A DNA stretch of 17,585 nt from Alphaproteobacteria bacterium (GTDB lineage: Bacteria; Pseudomonadota; Alphaproteobacteria; Micropepsales; Micropepsaceae): assembly GCA_028869725.1 (NCBI GenBank), contig JAGWRJ010000264.1, positions 1 through 17,585 on the forward strand, in the 5' to 3' direction. A model generated the notes under the pieces. It made no database searches. It was not told the DNA's origin and saw only the letters and a list, made by a program, of their open reading frames with translations. Both the position numbers and the translations under genes were made by a program. Positions 1 through 7,231 of this stretch are shown piece after piece (the stretch's first letter is position 1; every line of letters begins with the position of its first letter).

Positions 1-456
1 AGCAATCATTTTATTGTCATTGGCCGCACGGCGCTGGCGGTCAACACCTGGCGTGAACTCGCCAAGCGTGGCCGCTCCGTGACACGCATCGTGCGCGAAA
101 TGCCGGAGGAGACGGGCGCCGGAGAGTGCGATCTTGTGGTTGGCGATCCCTCAAGTGTGTCGGTGCTCAAGGAAGCCGGCGCGGAAAAGGCGCAGGCGGT
201 TCTTGCCATGACCGATGACGATTCGGAAAATGCCTTCATCGTCCTTGCTGTACGAGAGCTGGCTCCGAAGATCCGCACGATTGCCGCAATCAACGATGCC
301 CACCATATGGGTCGTATTCGTCTGGTTCAGCCCGATGTAACCATTGCCCCCCAAGTCCTGGGTGGAGAACTGCTTGCGATGATGCTGTCGGGGGAAACGG
401 TGTCTCCTGACTACGTCATGGAACGTGTCTTTCAGCGCAAACCCGAAAATGCATGA
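1..456 (+). CDS. kch: Kch-like potassium channel, C-terminal RCK (TrkA-N) domain, partial
   Basis: The reading frame is open from the first base of the window and stops with TGA at 454-456, so only the last 151 residues are present; the start and any membrane segments lie upstream. The visible part is a Rossmann-type RCK/TrkA-N domain: it opens with NHFIVIGRTALAVNT, then an acidic turn (GDPSS), SVLKEAGAEKAQAVLAMTDDD, ENAFIVLAVRE and a C-terminal PDVTIAPQVLGGELLAMML. From memory this lines up segment by segment with the cytoplasmic domain of E. coli Kch, including its HFIVCGHSILAINT opening, SVLKKAG, LSDNDADNAFVVLS and SPQLFGSEILARVLNGE. The classical GxGxxG is not intact (the loop reads IGRTAL), as in Kch itself. 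Such domains gate K+ flux through a ligand or nucleotide. The pore half is expected outside the window. A stand-alone TrkA-type regulator is less likely but cannot be excluded. Confidence 0.85.
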   Translation, partial: SNHFIVIGRTALAVNTWRELAKRGRSVTRIVREMPEETGAGECDLVVGDPSSVSVLKEAGAEKAQAVLAMTDDDSENAFIVLAVRELAPKIRTIAAINDAHHMGRIRLVQPDVTIAPQVLGGELLAMMLSGETVSPDYVMERVFQRKPENA

Positions 457-562
457 TGCGGGCAGGACCTGGTCCGGCGTAGCCAAAGCTTGAAAATTGT
501 CTTTCACCGCGCAGGCGCAAGGATCGCCGACAGCCAAGCACAGCTCTGAGATTTCCGGAAAA

Positions 563-637
563 TGGTGGGCGCGACAGGGATTGAACCTGTGACCCCTCCC
601 GTGTGAAGGGAGTGCTCTCCCGCTGAGCTACGCGCCC
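563..637 (-). tRNA. tRNA-Val (anticodon CAC)
   Basis: On the minus strand 75 bases fold as a complete cloverleaf: acceptor arms GGGCGCG/CGCGCCC (7 perfect pairs), D stem GCTC/GAGC, anticodon stem CTCCC/GGGAG around the loop TTCACAC, T stem ACAGG/CCTGT around TTCAATC, discriminator A and an encoded CCA end. The anticodon after U33 is CAC, which reads the valine codon GUG. The only departure from the common pattern is the T loop TTCAATC, which is acceptable. It lies between the kch end and gph, with its own promoter at 684-713. Confidence 0.96.
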
Positions 638-683
638 GGCCTGTGTCTGGCCGCCCCATGCGGATCGTGTCGGGCGGGTCCCG

Positions 684-713
684 CCTATAGGGCGCGTAAG
701 GCACGCCCGTCAA
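684..713 (-). promoter_or_regulatory. Sigma70-type promoter of tRNA-Val
   Basis: Reading the minus strand, TTGACG (708-713) is followed after 18 bases by TATAGG (684-689). The -10 box is followed by a GC-rich discriminator (GCGGGACCCGCC), the usual arrangement for stringently controlled stable RNA promoters. Transcription would start near 675-678, about 40 bases before the mature tRNA end at 637. TTGACG is a common -35 form in alphaproteobacterial rRNA and tRNA promoters. The boxes are seen directly; activity is inferred. Confidence 0.65.
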
Positions 714-793
714 GGTACCGCCTTCGACCTGTCACGGACGGGAAATCTGCGTGATCTCCGGATGGGCCCGCACAGAGGCATAGCGGGGCATCC

Positions 794-1456
794 TCAGCCA
801 AGCAGGGCGGCGGCCAGGGGCGGAACGCGGCGGAAATCGCTGATCACCGCGTCGGCACCGAGTTCCTGCGCAGGGGTCTGGGTGTAACCATAGTCGACCA
901 GGATTACCGGCACTCCGGCTGCGCGGGCGGTCGCAACATCGGTCGCGCTGTCCCCGATCATGATGGCTGGGGCTGCGGCCTCGCCCAACTCCTCCATAAC
1001 GTGATGAAAGACGCGAGGATCTGGTTTGGTGACGTCAAGGCGGCCTGCGCCATGGATGGCGTGAAAATAGTGCTCGAGCCCCAGTTCCCGCAGCAGAACG
1101 TCCGCAAGTCCCTGGGGTTTGTTGGTCAGAACGCCAAGGCGCGCTTGCCCGCGCAACGTCTTGAGCGTCGCCTCGACGCCTGGAAACGGTCGGCTTTGTG
1201 CCGCAATGTGGGCCCTATAATAGGTTAGAAACCGTTCGAAATGCGGGGCGAGATCGGTCTCGGCCAATGGTTCTCCCGTTGCGGCAAATGCCTTGAGGAT
1301 GAGTGCCCTGGCCCCCATTCCGACCATCGCGCGCAGACCGTCGGGCTCTATGGCTGGCCTGCCGGCCTGGTGCAGGACGGCGTTGGTGGCAGAAAGCAGG
1401 TCCGGCGCGGTGTCGACCAAGGTACCGTCCAGATCAAATATATAAGCAGGCTGCAT
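794..1456 (-). CDS. gph: Phosphoglycolate phosphatase, HAD superfamily
   Basis: A 220-residue HAD-family hydrolase that would dephosphorylate 2-phosphoglycolate, a by-product of DNA 3'-end repair and, where present, Rubisco oxygenation. All four HAD motifs are visible in order: DLDGTLVDT at residues 8-16 (nucleophile and acid/base Asp), the TNK of motif II after an LGVLT strand, the lysine of TKPDP, and GDSATD for Mg2+ binding. A helical cap lies between motifs I and II, and length fits the Gph/PGP family (about 220-230). The start is uncertain: ATG at 1456 puts the nucleophile at residue 8, ATG at 1471 adds five residues, and neither has a clear Shine-Dalgarno. The gene diverges from glmU with about 140 bases between them, which must hold both promoters, but no box stands out. 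Other HAD phosphatases such as PpaX-like enzymes cannot be ruled out on motifs alone. Confidence 0.88.
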   Translation of the reverse strand: MQPAYIFDLDGTLVDTAPDLLSATNAVLHQAGRPAIEPDGLRAMVGMGARALILKAFAATGEPLAETDLAPHFERFLTYYRAHIAAQSRPFPGVEATLKTLRGQARLGVLTNKPQGLADVLLRELGLEHYFHAIHGAGRLDVTKPDPRVFHHVMEELGEAAAPAIMIGDSATDVATARAAGVPVILVDYGYTQTPAQELGADAVISDFRRVPPLAAALLG

Positions 1457-1599
1457 GTCTTGGCTTATCATTGGGGCAGTTGCGCCGTCGGCAATATTAC
1501 GTCGCAAATCGTTGGTTTACCGTGGCGAGCGCCAGAGTTATCCGGCGAAGCGGCTCGTCTTGGCAAGGCCGTCAGAGAAATATTGAGGCAAGGTTGAGC

Positions 1600-2961
1600 A
1601 TGGTTTTCCAGGGTGAGCGGGTGGCGGTGATCCTGGCAGCAGGCATGGGCACGCGCATGAAGTCCGCGCTGCCAAAGGTTCTGCACAAGATTGCCGGTAA
1701 GCCAATTATCGGGCACGTGATCGACGCAGTGCGGGCGGCTGGCGTCGATCGCATCGTTGTGGTGACTGCCCCCGGCGGCCAGAGCGTGCGGGACTATGCG
1801 GCTGCGCTTGGGGCGCGCTGCGTCGTTCAGGAGGCGCAACTGGGCACAGGTCATGCCGCAGCTGCAGCACGGACCGAACTGGCCGGATTCGACGGGCATC
1901 TTGTCATCGCCTATGGCGACATGCCGCTGGTGCGGCCCGAGACATTTGCTGCTTCGTTTGACGCCCAGGCGCGGACCGGAATGGCGATCGTAGCCTTCCA
2001 GTCAACCAATCCATCCTATGGGCGGGTTATTGCAGAGCAGGATGGCCGGCTTGCGCGTATCGTCGAGTATCGCGATGCAAATGCCGAGGAACGCCAGATC
2101 ACCGTTTGCAATGCCGGCATCATGGCCGCACCTGCGTCAGACTTTTTCAGATGGTGCGCGCATCTTACCAACAACAATAGCCAGGGCGAGTACTATCTTA
2201 CCGACGTGCCGCTTCTGGCGCGGCGTGACAATGTTGCATGCTCGATTGTTATGGCCGACGAGGCTGAAATGCTGGGGGTCAATTCGCGAAGTGAATTGGC
2301 TGCAGCCGAAGGTGAGATGCAGCGACGCTTGCGCAGCGCAGCGCTTGCCAACGCCGTTGGCATGCAAGCGCCAGATACTGTCTTTCTGAGCCATGATACC
2401 GTCCTCGAAAGCGACTGTACGATTGGTCCCTATGTCGTCTTCGGGACTGGAGTGACCGTAAAGGCTGGTGCTGAAATCAGAGCATTTTCGCACCTGGAAG
2501 AGTGCGTCGTGCACGAAGGGGCAATCATCGGCCCCTACGCACGTCTGCGACCGGGCGCCGATATCGGTCGCGATGCGCATATCGGCAATTTTGTGGAGGT
2601 AAAGGCAACGAAGGTCGGTGACGGCGCGAAAGCCAATCATCTGACCTACCTGGGAGATGCGCATGTCGGCGCCGGCGCTAATATCGGGGCCGGTACGATC
2701 ACCTGTAATTATGACGGGTTCTTCAAATATCGGACCGAAATCGGGGCTGGCGCGTTTATCGGATCCAATAGCGCACTGGTGGCCCCAGTAACGATCGAAG
2801 ATGGCGCTTATATTGGCGCCGGGTCGACCATTTCGGGGGCATCCGTGCCAAAAGATGCGCTATGCTTTACGCGTGCCCCGCGCAAGGAAATAGAGGGATG
2901 GGCGCTTGAGTTTCGCACGCGCAAATCCGCTGAAAAATCTGCGAGCAAAAAGGGGAAGTAA
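1600..2961 (+). CDS. glmU: Bifunctional N-acetylglucosamine-1-phosphate uridyltransferase / glucosamine-1-phosphate acetyltransferase
   Basis: A 453-residue cytoplasmic enzyme making UDP-GlcNAc from glucosamine-1-phosphate, acetyl-CoA and UTP, the shared precursor of peptidoglycan and lipid A. The N-terminal pyrophosphorylase domain carries LAAGMGTRM (12-20), LPKVLHKIAGKP (24-35), QLGTGHA (80-86) and YGDMPL (105-110). From about residue 255 a left-handed beta helix of hexapeptide repeats follows, with RLRPGA (315-320), KANHLTYLGD (344-353; His347 is the expected acetyltransfer base) and TITCNYDG (366-373). Length matches the family (E. coli 456). The frame stays open upstream to 1303, but only the ATG at 1600 places the P-loop-like motif about ten residues in; it has a weak AAGG a few bases upstream. 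The lysine- and serine-rich tail (RKSAEKSASKKGK) is normal. glmS begins three bases after the stop, so the two form an operon. Confidence 0.97.
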   Translation: MVFQGERVAVILAAGMGTRMKSALPKVLHKIAGKPIIGHVIDAVRAAGVDRIVVVTAPGGQSVRDYAAALGARCVVQEAQLGTGHAAAAARTELAGFDGHLVIAYGDMPLVRPETFAASFDAQARTGMAIVAFQSTNPSYGRVIAEQDGRLARIVEYRDANAEERQITVCNAGIMAAPASDFFRWCAHLTNNNSQGEYYLTDVPLLARRDNVACSIVMADEAEMLGVNSRSELAAAEGEMQRRLRSAALANAVGMQAPDTVFLSHDTVLESDCTIGPYVVFGTGVTVKAGAEIRAFSHLEECVVHEGAIIGPYARLRPGADIGRDAHIGNFVEVKATKVGDGAKANHLTYLGDAHVGAGANIGAGTITCNYDGFFKYRTEIGAGAFIGSNSALVAPVTIEDGAYIGAGSTISGASVPKDALCFTRAPRKEIEGWALEFRTRKSAEKSASKKGK

Positions 2962-2964
2962 GCG

Positions 2965-4794
2965 ATGTGCGGCATTATCGGCATTGCCGGAACCCAGGAC
3001 GCGGCCCCGCAACTGGTTGAGGCGCTGCGTCGCCTGGAATATCGCGGGTATGATTCGGCCGGTATTGCCACGCTGGTTGAGGGCCGGATCGAACGTCGTC
3101 GAAGCCCGGGCAAGCTCACGCAGCTCGATCGTGTTTTGCAGCAAAAGCCGCTGGGCGGGCGCACCGGCATTGGACATACGCGCTGGGCAACCCATGGCGC
3201 ACCTACTGAGAGTAACGCGCATCCGCATGCCTCCCGTCGCGTGGCTCTGGTGCATAACGGCATCATCGAGAATTTCCGGGAACTGCGCAGCGCGCTGATT
3301 GCCAAGGGACATCACTTTGAGTCCGAGACCGACACCGAGGTTGCAGTTCATCTGGTCACCGATCTGCTGGATCAGGGCTTGGCGCCCGTGGAGGCGGCAA
3401 GGGAAGCGGTCCGCCAGCTGACCGGTGCCTATGCGCTCGCCATGATCTTTGCTGGTCATGAAGGTCTTGTGGTCGGAGCGCGCAAGGGTAGCCCACTTGC
3501 TGTCGGCTATGGTGACGTGGAGGCCTATCTCGGATCAGATGCCTTCGCCCTGGCACCCTTCACGCATCGCGTTGCCTATCTTGACGATGGCGATGTCGTA
3601 GTTCTGCACGGTCCCAAGGTGGAGATTTTCGACAGTGCAGGGCAGCCGGTGCAACGCCAGATCCGCATGACAACGGCCTCTGCGGGTCTCGTGGACAAGG
3701 CGGGGTACCGCCATTTTATGGCCAAGGAAATTCATGAACAGCCGGAAGTCATCGCGCACACACTCGCCCATTATCTTGATCCCTCGGCGCTTGTCGTGCA
3801 GCTGCGCGAACCGGAGGTGATCGAGGTACTCAGGCACGCGAGCCGCCTGACGATCTCGGCATGCGGAACGGCGTTCTATGCCGGACTGATCGGAAAATAC
3901 TGGTTCGAGCGCCTTGCCCGACTTGCTGTGGAAGCGGATGTCGCATCGGAGCTGCGTTATCGCGAGCCGGTCTATCCCGCAGGTGGTGTGGCGCTGTTTA
4001 TCTCCCAGTCGGGTGAGACTGCCGATACGTTGGCCGCTCTGCGCGATGCCAAAGCCAGCGGCCAGACGACGATTGCAGTCGTGAACGTACCGGAGAGTTC
4101 GATTGCACGAGAGGCGGATATCGTTCTTCCCACTTTTGCCGGTCCTGAAATCGGTGTGGCGTCGACGAAGGCATTTACCTGCCAGCTTTCCGTACTTGCT
4201 GCGCTGGCCATCGCAGCCGGACGGGCACGGGGGGTAATCGAGCCAGACCGGGAACATGCTCTCGTGGCCTCTCTCCTGGAAATTCCGCGCCACATTGTCG
4301 AATTCATGACGCAGGAAGAAACGGTCGAGGCTCTCGGCGGCGACCTCGCCAAGGCACGGGACGTTCTCTATCTCGGGCGGGGTGTCAATTTTCCGCTTGC
4401 GATGGAAGGCGCTCTCAAGCTCAAGGAAATTTCCTACATTCACGCCGAAGGCTATGCAGCGGGCGAAATGAAGCACGGCCCAATCGCGCTGATTGATGAA
4501 AATGTGCCAGTCATTGTTCTGGCACCTCATGACACGTGGTTTGAAAAAACTGTCTCCAATATGCAGGAGACCATGGCGCGGGGAGGCAAGGTCATCTTGA
4601 TTTCTGATGTGGCCGGTATCGCCGCCGCCGGCGAAGCAGCTTATGCCAACATTCCGGTACCGGCAGTGGATCCAACCTTTGCGCCGCTTCTGTACGCTGT
4701 GCCGGTACAGATGCTGGCTTATTACATGGCGCTGGCGAAGGGCACCGACGTCGACCAGCCGCGTAATCTGGCCAAGAGTGTCACCGTCGAATAA
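2965..4794 (+). CDS. glmS: Glutamine-fructose-6-phosphate aminotransferase (isomerizing)
   Basis: A 609-residue enzyme, the same length as E. coli GlmS, converting fructose-6-phosphate and glutamine to glucosamine-6-phosphate, the committed step of amino-sugar synthesis. The N-terminal glutaminase domain starts MCGIIGI, so Cys2 becomes the N-terminal nucleophile after Met removal; HTRWATHG (71-78) and VHNGIIEN (about 96-103) complete the amidotransferase site. Two SIS isomerase domains follow, with SACGTAFYAG, SQSGETADT, STKAFTCQ, AEGYAAGEMKHGPIALID and the conserved C terminus NLAKSVTVE. AGGGGAAG at 2951-2958, inside the end of glmU, sits six bases before the ATG and fixes the start. It is co-transcribed with glmU, supplying the first and last steps of UDP-GlcNAc synthesis; the middle step (glmM) is not in the window. 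No glmS ribozyme is present, as expected for a Gram-negative. Confidence 0.98.
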   Translation: MCGIIGIAGTQDAAPQLVEALRRLEYRGYDSAGIATLVEGRIERRRSPGKLTQLDRVLQQKPLGGRTGIGHTRWATHGAPTESNAHPHASRRVALVHNGIIENFRELRSALIAKGHHFESETDTEVAVHLVTDLLDQGLAPVEAAREAVRQLTGAYALAMIFAGHEGLVVGARKGSPLAVGYGDVEAYLGSDAFALAPFTHRVAYLDDGDVVVLHGPKVEIFDSAGQPVQRQIRMTTASAGLVDKAGYRHFMAKEIHEQPEVIAHTLAHYLDPSALVVQLREPEVIEVLRHASRLTISACGTAFYAGLIGKYWFERLARLAVEADVASELRYREPVYPAGGVALFISQSGETADTLAALRDAKASGQTTIAVVNVPESSIAREADIVLPTFAGPEIGVASTKAFTCQLSVLAALAIAAGRARGVIEPDREHALVASLLEIPRHIVEFMTQEETVEALGGDLAKARDVLYLGRGVNFPLAMEGALKLKEISYIHAEGYAAGEMKHGPIALIDENVPVIVLAPHDTWFEKTVSNMQETMARGGKVILISDVAGIAAAGEAAYANIPVPAVDPTFAPLLYAVPVQMLAYYMALAKGTDVDQPRNLAKSVTVE

Positions 4795-4850
4795 CCAAAA
4801 TGCCTGCGACACCGGTGCTGTGCGTTTTTCGCAGCAATCTGGCAGTAGGA

Positions 4851-4862
4851 ATCACGCGTGAT
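4851..4862. repeat. 12-bp perfect palindrome ATCACGCGTGAT
   Basis: In the 250-base gap between glmS and rpiA, the twelve bases at 4851-4862 are identical to their own reverse complement. The site is 56 bases after the glmS stop and about 180 bases before rpiA. Its size suits a dimeric regulator half-site pair, but I cannot name a protein that binds it, and such a palindrome can occur by chance. I see no convincing promoter boxes or U-tailed terminator elsewhere in this gap. A short hairpin CCTGCC/GGCAGG lies at about 5005-5022, just upstream of the rpiA ribosome binding site. Confidence 0.3.
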
Positions 4863-5034
4863 GATCGCTATGGTCTGGGCTATCCGGCAGGCGCGCAGGC
4901 CGGGGTAGTCGAGGCTTCGGGGCCTGCCGATGATGACGTCCAAGCAGTGCCGAACCGATGTCACCCTCCGCGTCGTGGCCGCGGGCATTTCGTGAAGTGG
5001 TGATCCTGCCTGTGAACGGCAGGGCGCCAGGGGC

Positions 5035-5040
5035 AGGAGG
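5035..5040 (+). promoter_or_regulatory. Ribosome binding site deciding the rpiA start
   Basis: A perfect AGGAGG stands four bases before the ATG at 5045. The same frame stays open back to 4958, but the earlier start codons lack such a site and would add residues that the RpiA family does not have. Confidence 0.8.
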
Positions 5041-5044
5041 ACTG

Positions 5045-5752
5045 ATGAGCGAGCAGGCACAGTTCAAGCGCGCGGCGGCAGCCGCCGCACTTGATTTCGT
5101 TCGCCCGGGAATGCGCCTTGGGCTTGGGACGGGTTCTACTGCGGAAGCCTTTCTCGAGCTGCTGTCCGTCCGTATCGCCGACGGCCTTGATGTGGTGAGC
5201 GCCGCAACCTCGGAGCGGACTGCAAGCAGAGCCCGTTCCCTAGGTATTCAAGTCGTTGAACTGGATGATCTTGCACCCCTGGATCTGACCATAGATGGTG
5301 CCGACGAGGCCGACAGTGCACTCAATCTCATAAAGGGTGGTGGTGGCGCCTTGCTGCGCGAAAAAATCGTCGCAGCATCATCCCGCCAGATGATAGTGAT
5401 CGCGGACGCTTCCAAGCTTGTGGACTGCCTCGGCGCGTTCGCTCTTCCCGTGGAAGTCGTATCCTTTGGGGCACGTACCACGCTCGACCGTCTTGAACGG
5501 GCGCTGACGACTCTGGGATACAAGGACGTAGCAGTGACGCCCCGCAGTGGAGCAGATGGGCTGTTCCGTACTGATAGCGGAAATCTCGTCTTTGATTGTG
5601 CGTTAAAACTGATCCATGACGCACCGGCACTCGCCCGGGCGTTGTCACAAGTGCCCGGTGTTGTGGATCATGGGCTTTTCATCGGTCTCGCCAGCCACCT
5701 GATTGTTGCAGGAAGCGCCGGGATCAAGATTCTGGAACGGGCGACGGCATGA
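5045..5752 (+). CDS. rpiA: Ribose-5-phosphate isomerase A
   Basis: A 235-residue isomerase interconverting ribose-5-phosphate and ribulose-5-phosphate in the non-oxidative pentose phosphate pathway. Family signatures are all present: GLGTGSTA (26-33) for phosphate binding, SERT (56-59), the TIDGADE segment (82-88) and KGGGGALLREKIVA (97-110) with the expected catalytic Glu106. The later DGLFRTDSGNLVFDC and the C-terminal GVVDHGLFIG segment are also typical. Length is slightly above E. coli RpiA (219), as in other alphaproteobacteria. The start is set by AGGAGG at 5035-5040. Its TGA overlaps the ATG of gor (ATGA at 5749-5752), so the two genes are very likely translated together; RpiA-Gor adjacency is known in alphaproteobacteria and fits a link between pentose-phosphate flux and NADPH use. 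Confidence 0.97.
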   Translation: MSEQAQFKRAAAAAALDFVRPGMRLGLGTGSTAEAFLELLSVRIADGLDVVSAATSERTASRARSLGIQVVELDDLAPLDLTIDGADEADSALNLIKGGGGALLREKIVAASSRQMIVIADASKLVDCLGAFALPVEVVSFGARTTLDRLERALTTLGYKDVAVTPRSGADGLFRTDSGNLVFDCALKLIHDAPALARALSQVPGVVDHGLFIGLASHLIVAGSAGIKILERATA

Positions 5753-7131
5753 CATTCGACTATGACCTGTTCGTAATTGGTGGCGGCTCGGGCGGAGTGC
5801 GCGCCAGCCGCATGGCGGCTGCACAAGGCGCGCACGTTGCGGTGGCCGAGGAGTATGGCTTTGGGGGAACCTGTGTCATTCGTGGCTGTATTCCCAAGAA
5901 ACTCTTCGTCTATGCCAGCCATTTCGGGGAAGATTTCGAAGATGCCTTCGGTTTCGGTTGGACCGTGCCGACGCGCAAGTTTGACTGGACGACGCTTGTT
6001 GCCAATAAGGACAAGGAGATTGCCCGCCTCGAGGACCTCTATCGTCAGAACGTCACCAGGTCTGGGGTGGAAATTATTATGGAGCGCGCCGAGATTGTGG
6101 ACGCGCAGACTATTCACCTGACCCGTTCGAACCGACGTGTACGGGCGCGCTATATTCTGATCGCAACCGGTAGCCGCCCGTCGCGCAATCTGGGTGACTG
6201 CCCCGGTGCCGAGCACGTGATTACCTCCAATGAGGCGTTCCATCTGCCCAAGCTGCCGCGCCGCATTGTGGTTGCGGGCGGCGGCTATATCGCTGTCGAG
6301 TTTGCCAACATTTTTCACGGACTAGGGTGTGAGACCACACTGGTCTATCGCGGCGACAAGATCCTGCGCGGATTTGATGAGCACATGCGCGACTGCCTGA
6401 GCGAGGCGATGCACAACAAGGGTATACGCATCGTCACGCGACGGACATTCCGGCGTATCGACAAGCGTGGTGACGAGTTTTTTGTGTTCACCGATCATGA
6501 TGAAATCCTGGAAACGGACTGTGTCATGGCGGCCATTGGCAGGATCCCCAATACTGACGGTCTTGGCCTGGAGCGTGCGGGCGTCGCCGTCGGCGCCAGA
6601 GGGGAGGTCATCGTTGATGAATGCTCACGTACCAATGTGGAAAATATCTATGCCATTGGTGATGTGACCGACCGCCTGCAGCTGACGCCAGTCGCCATTC
6701 ATGAGGCCATGGCGTTCGTACGTACAGTGTTCGAGAAGAAGAGGACGCCGGTTGATCATGAACTTGTTCCAACGGCCGTGTTCAGTCAGCCTGAAATCGG
6801 AACGGTCGGGTTGACCGAGGCCGCGGCGCTTCAGAAGGGACACCGCATCGATGTCTATCTTTCGAAATTCCGCCCGCTCAAGCACACATTAAGCGGGCGC
6901 GAGGAACGCAGCCTGTTCAAGCTTATCGTCGATGCAGACACAGACCGGGTCTTGGGCTGTCACATTTTTGGGCGCGATGCCGCGGAAATCATACAGGTCG
7001 TCGCGGTAGCGCTCAAAATGGGAGCGACCAAGGCCGACTTCGATGCAACCCTCGCACTTCATCCCTCTGCCGCCGAAGAACTAGTGACCATGCGCAGCAA
7101 GAGTTACAGCAAGGACCCCGGGCAGGCCTGA
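5749..7131 (+). CDS. gor: Glutathione-disulfide reductase
   Basis: A 460-residue FAD-dependent pyridine nucleotide-disulfide oxidoreductase that reduces GSSG to GSH with NADPH in the cytoplasm. Visible elements: the FAD-binding GGGSGGVRAS (11-20); the redox-active pair in GGTCVIRGC (Cys42 and Cys47) followed by IPKKLFVYAS; the second Rossmann motif AGGGYIAVEFA (176-186); arginines at 201 and 207 (YRGDKILRGFD), matching the NADPH 2'-phosphate-binding arginines of glutathione reductases; the FAD motif YAIGDVTD; and C-terminal HPSAAEE (438-444), giving the active-site His and Glu of the partner subunit. The GYIAVE form and the VIRGC active site match the plant/cyanobacterial/alphaproteobacterial branch. 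It starts inside the rpiA stop codon and has no ribosome binding site of its own worth noting, consistent with coupling. Confidence 0.96.
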   Translation: MTFDYDLFVIGGGSGGVRASRMAAAQGAHVAVAEEYGFGGTCVIRGCIPKKLFVYASHFGEDFEDAFGFGWTVPTRKFDWTTLVANKDKEIARLEDLYRQNVTRSGVEIIMERAEIVDAQTIHLTRSNRRVRARYILIATGSRPSRNLGDCPGAEHVITSNEAFHLPKLPRRIVVAGGGYIAVEFANIFHGLGCETTLVYRGDKILRGFDEHMRDCLSEAMHNKGIRIVTRRTFRRIDKRGDEFFVFTDHDEILETDCVMAAIGRIPNTDGLGLERAGVAVGARGEVIVDECSRTNVENIYAIGDVTDRLQLTPVAIHEAMAFVRTVFEKKRTPVDHELVPTAVFSQPEIGTVGLTEAAALQKGHRIDVYLSKFRPLKHTLSGREERSLFKLIVDADTDRVLGCHIFGRDAAEIIQVVAVALKMGATKADFDATLALHPSAAEELVTMRSKSYSKDPGQA

Positions 7132-7231
7132 CACGCGCAGTAAGCCGGGCGAGCGGAGGATTGATCGTTCCAGCCGATGAAGGATCTTCAGGGCCTTGTG
7201 GAGGACCTGGGAGCTGCCTTAGATCTGCAGC

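Noticed and set aside
504..713. A 69-codon minus-strand reading frame containing SSAGEHSLHTGGVTGSIPVAPT.
   Set aside because: It runs straight through the tRNA-Val gene; this peptide is the familiar translation artefact of a tRNA.
1303..1599. N-terminal extension of glmU by 99 codons.
   Set aside because: It overlaps gph antisense, has an Arg/Trp-rich translation unlike any GlmU, and the family start is at 1600.
2965..3000. Possible glmS ribozyme.
   Set aside because: Only three bases separate glmU from glmS, leaving no room for the structure, and the ribozyme is known from Gram-positive bacteria.
3535..4812. A long (425-codon) minus-strand open frame.
   Set aside because: It lies wholly antisense to glmS and has the composition of a shadow frame; all known domains are on the plus strand.
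4722..5060. A 112-codon minus-strand frame with STVTLLARLRGWSTS.
   Set aside because: It is the complement of the strongly conserved glmS 3' end (NLAKSVTVE); its apparent conservation reflects GlmS, not a gene.
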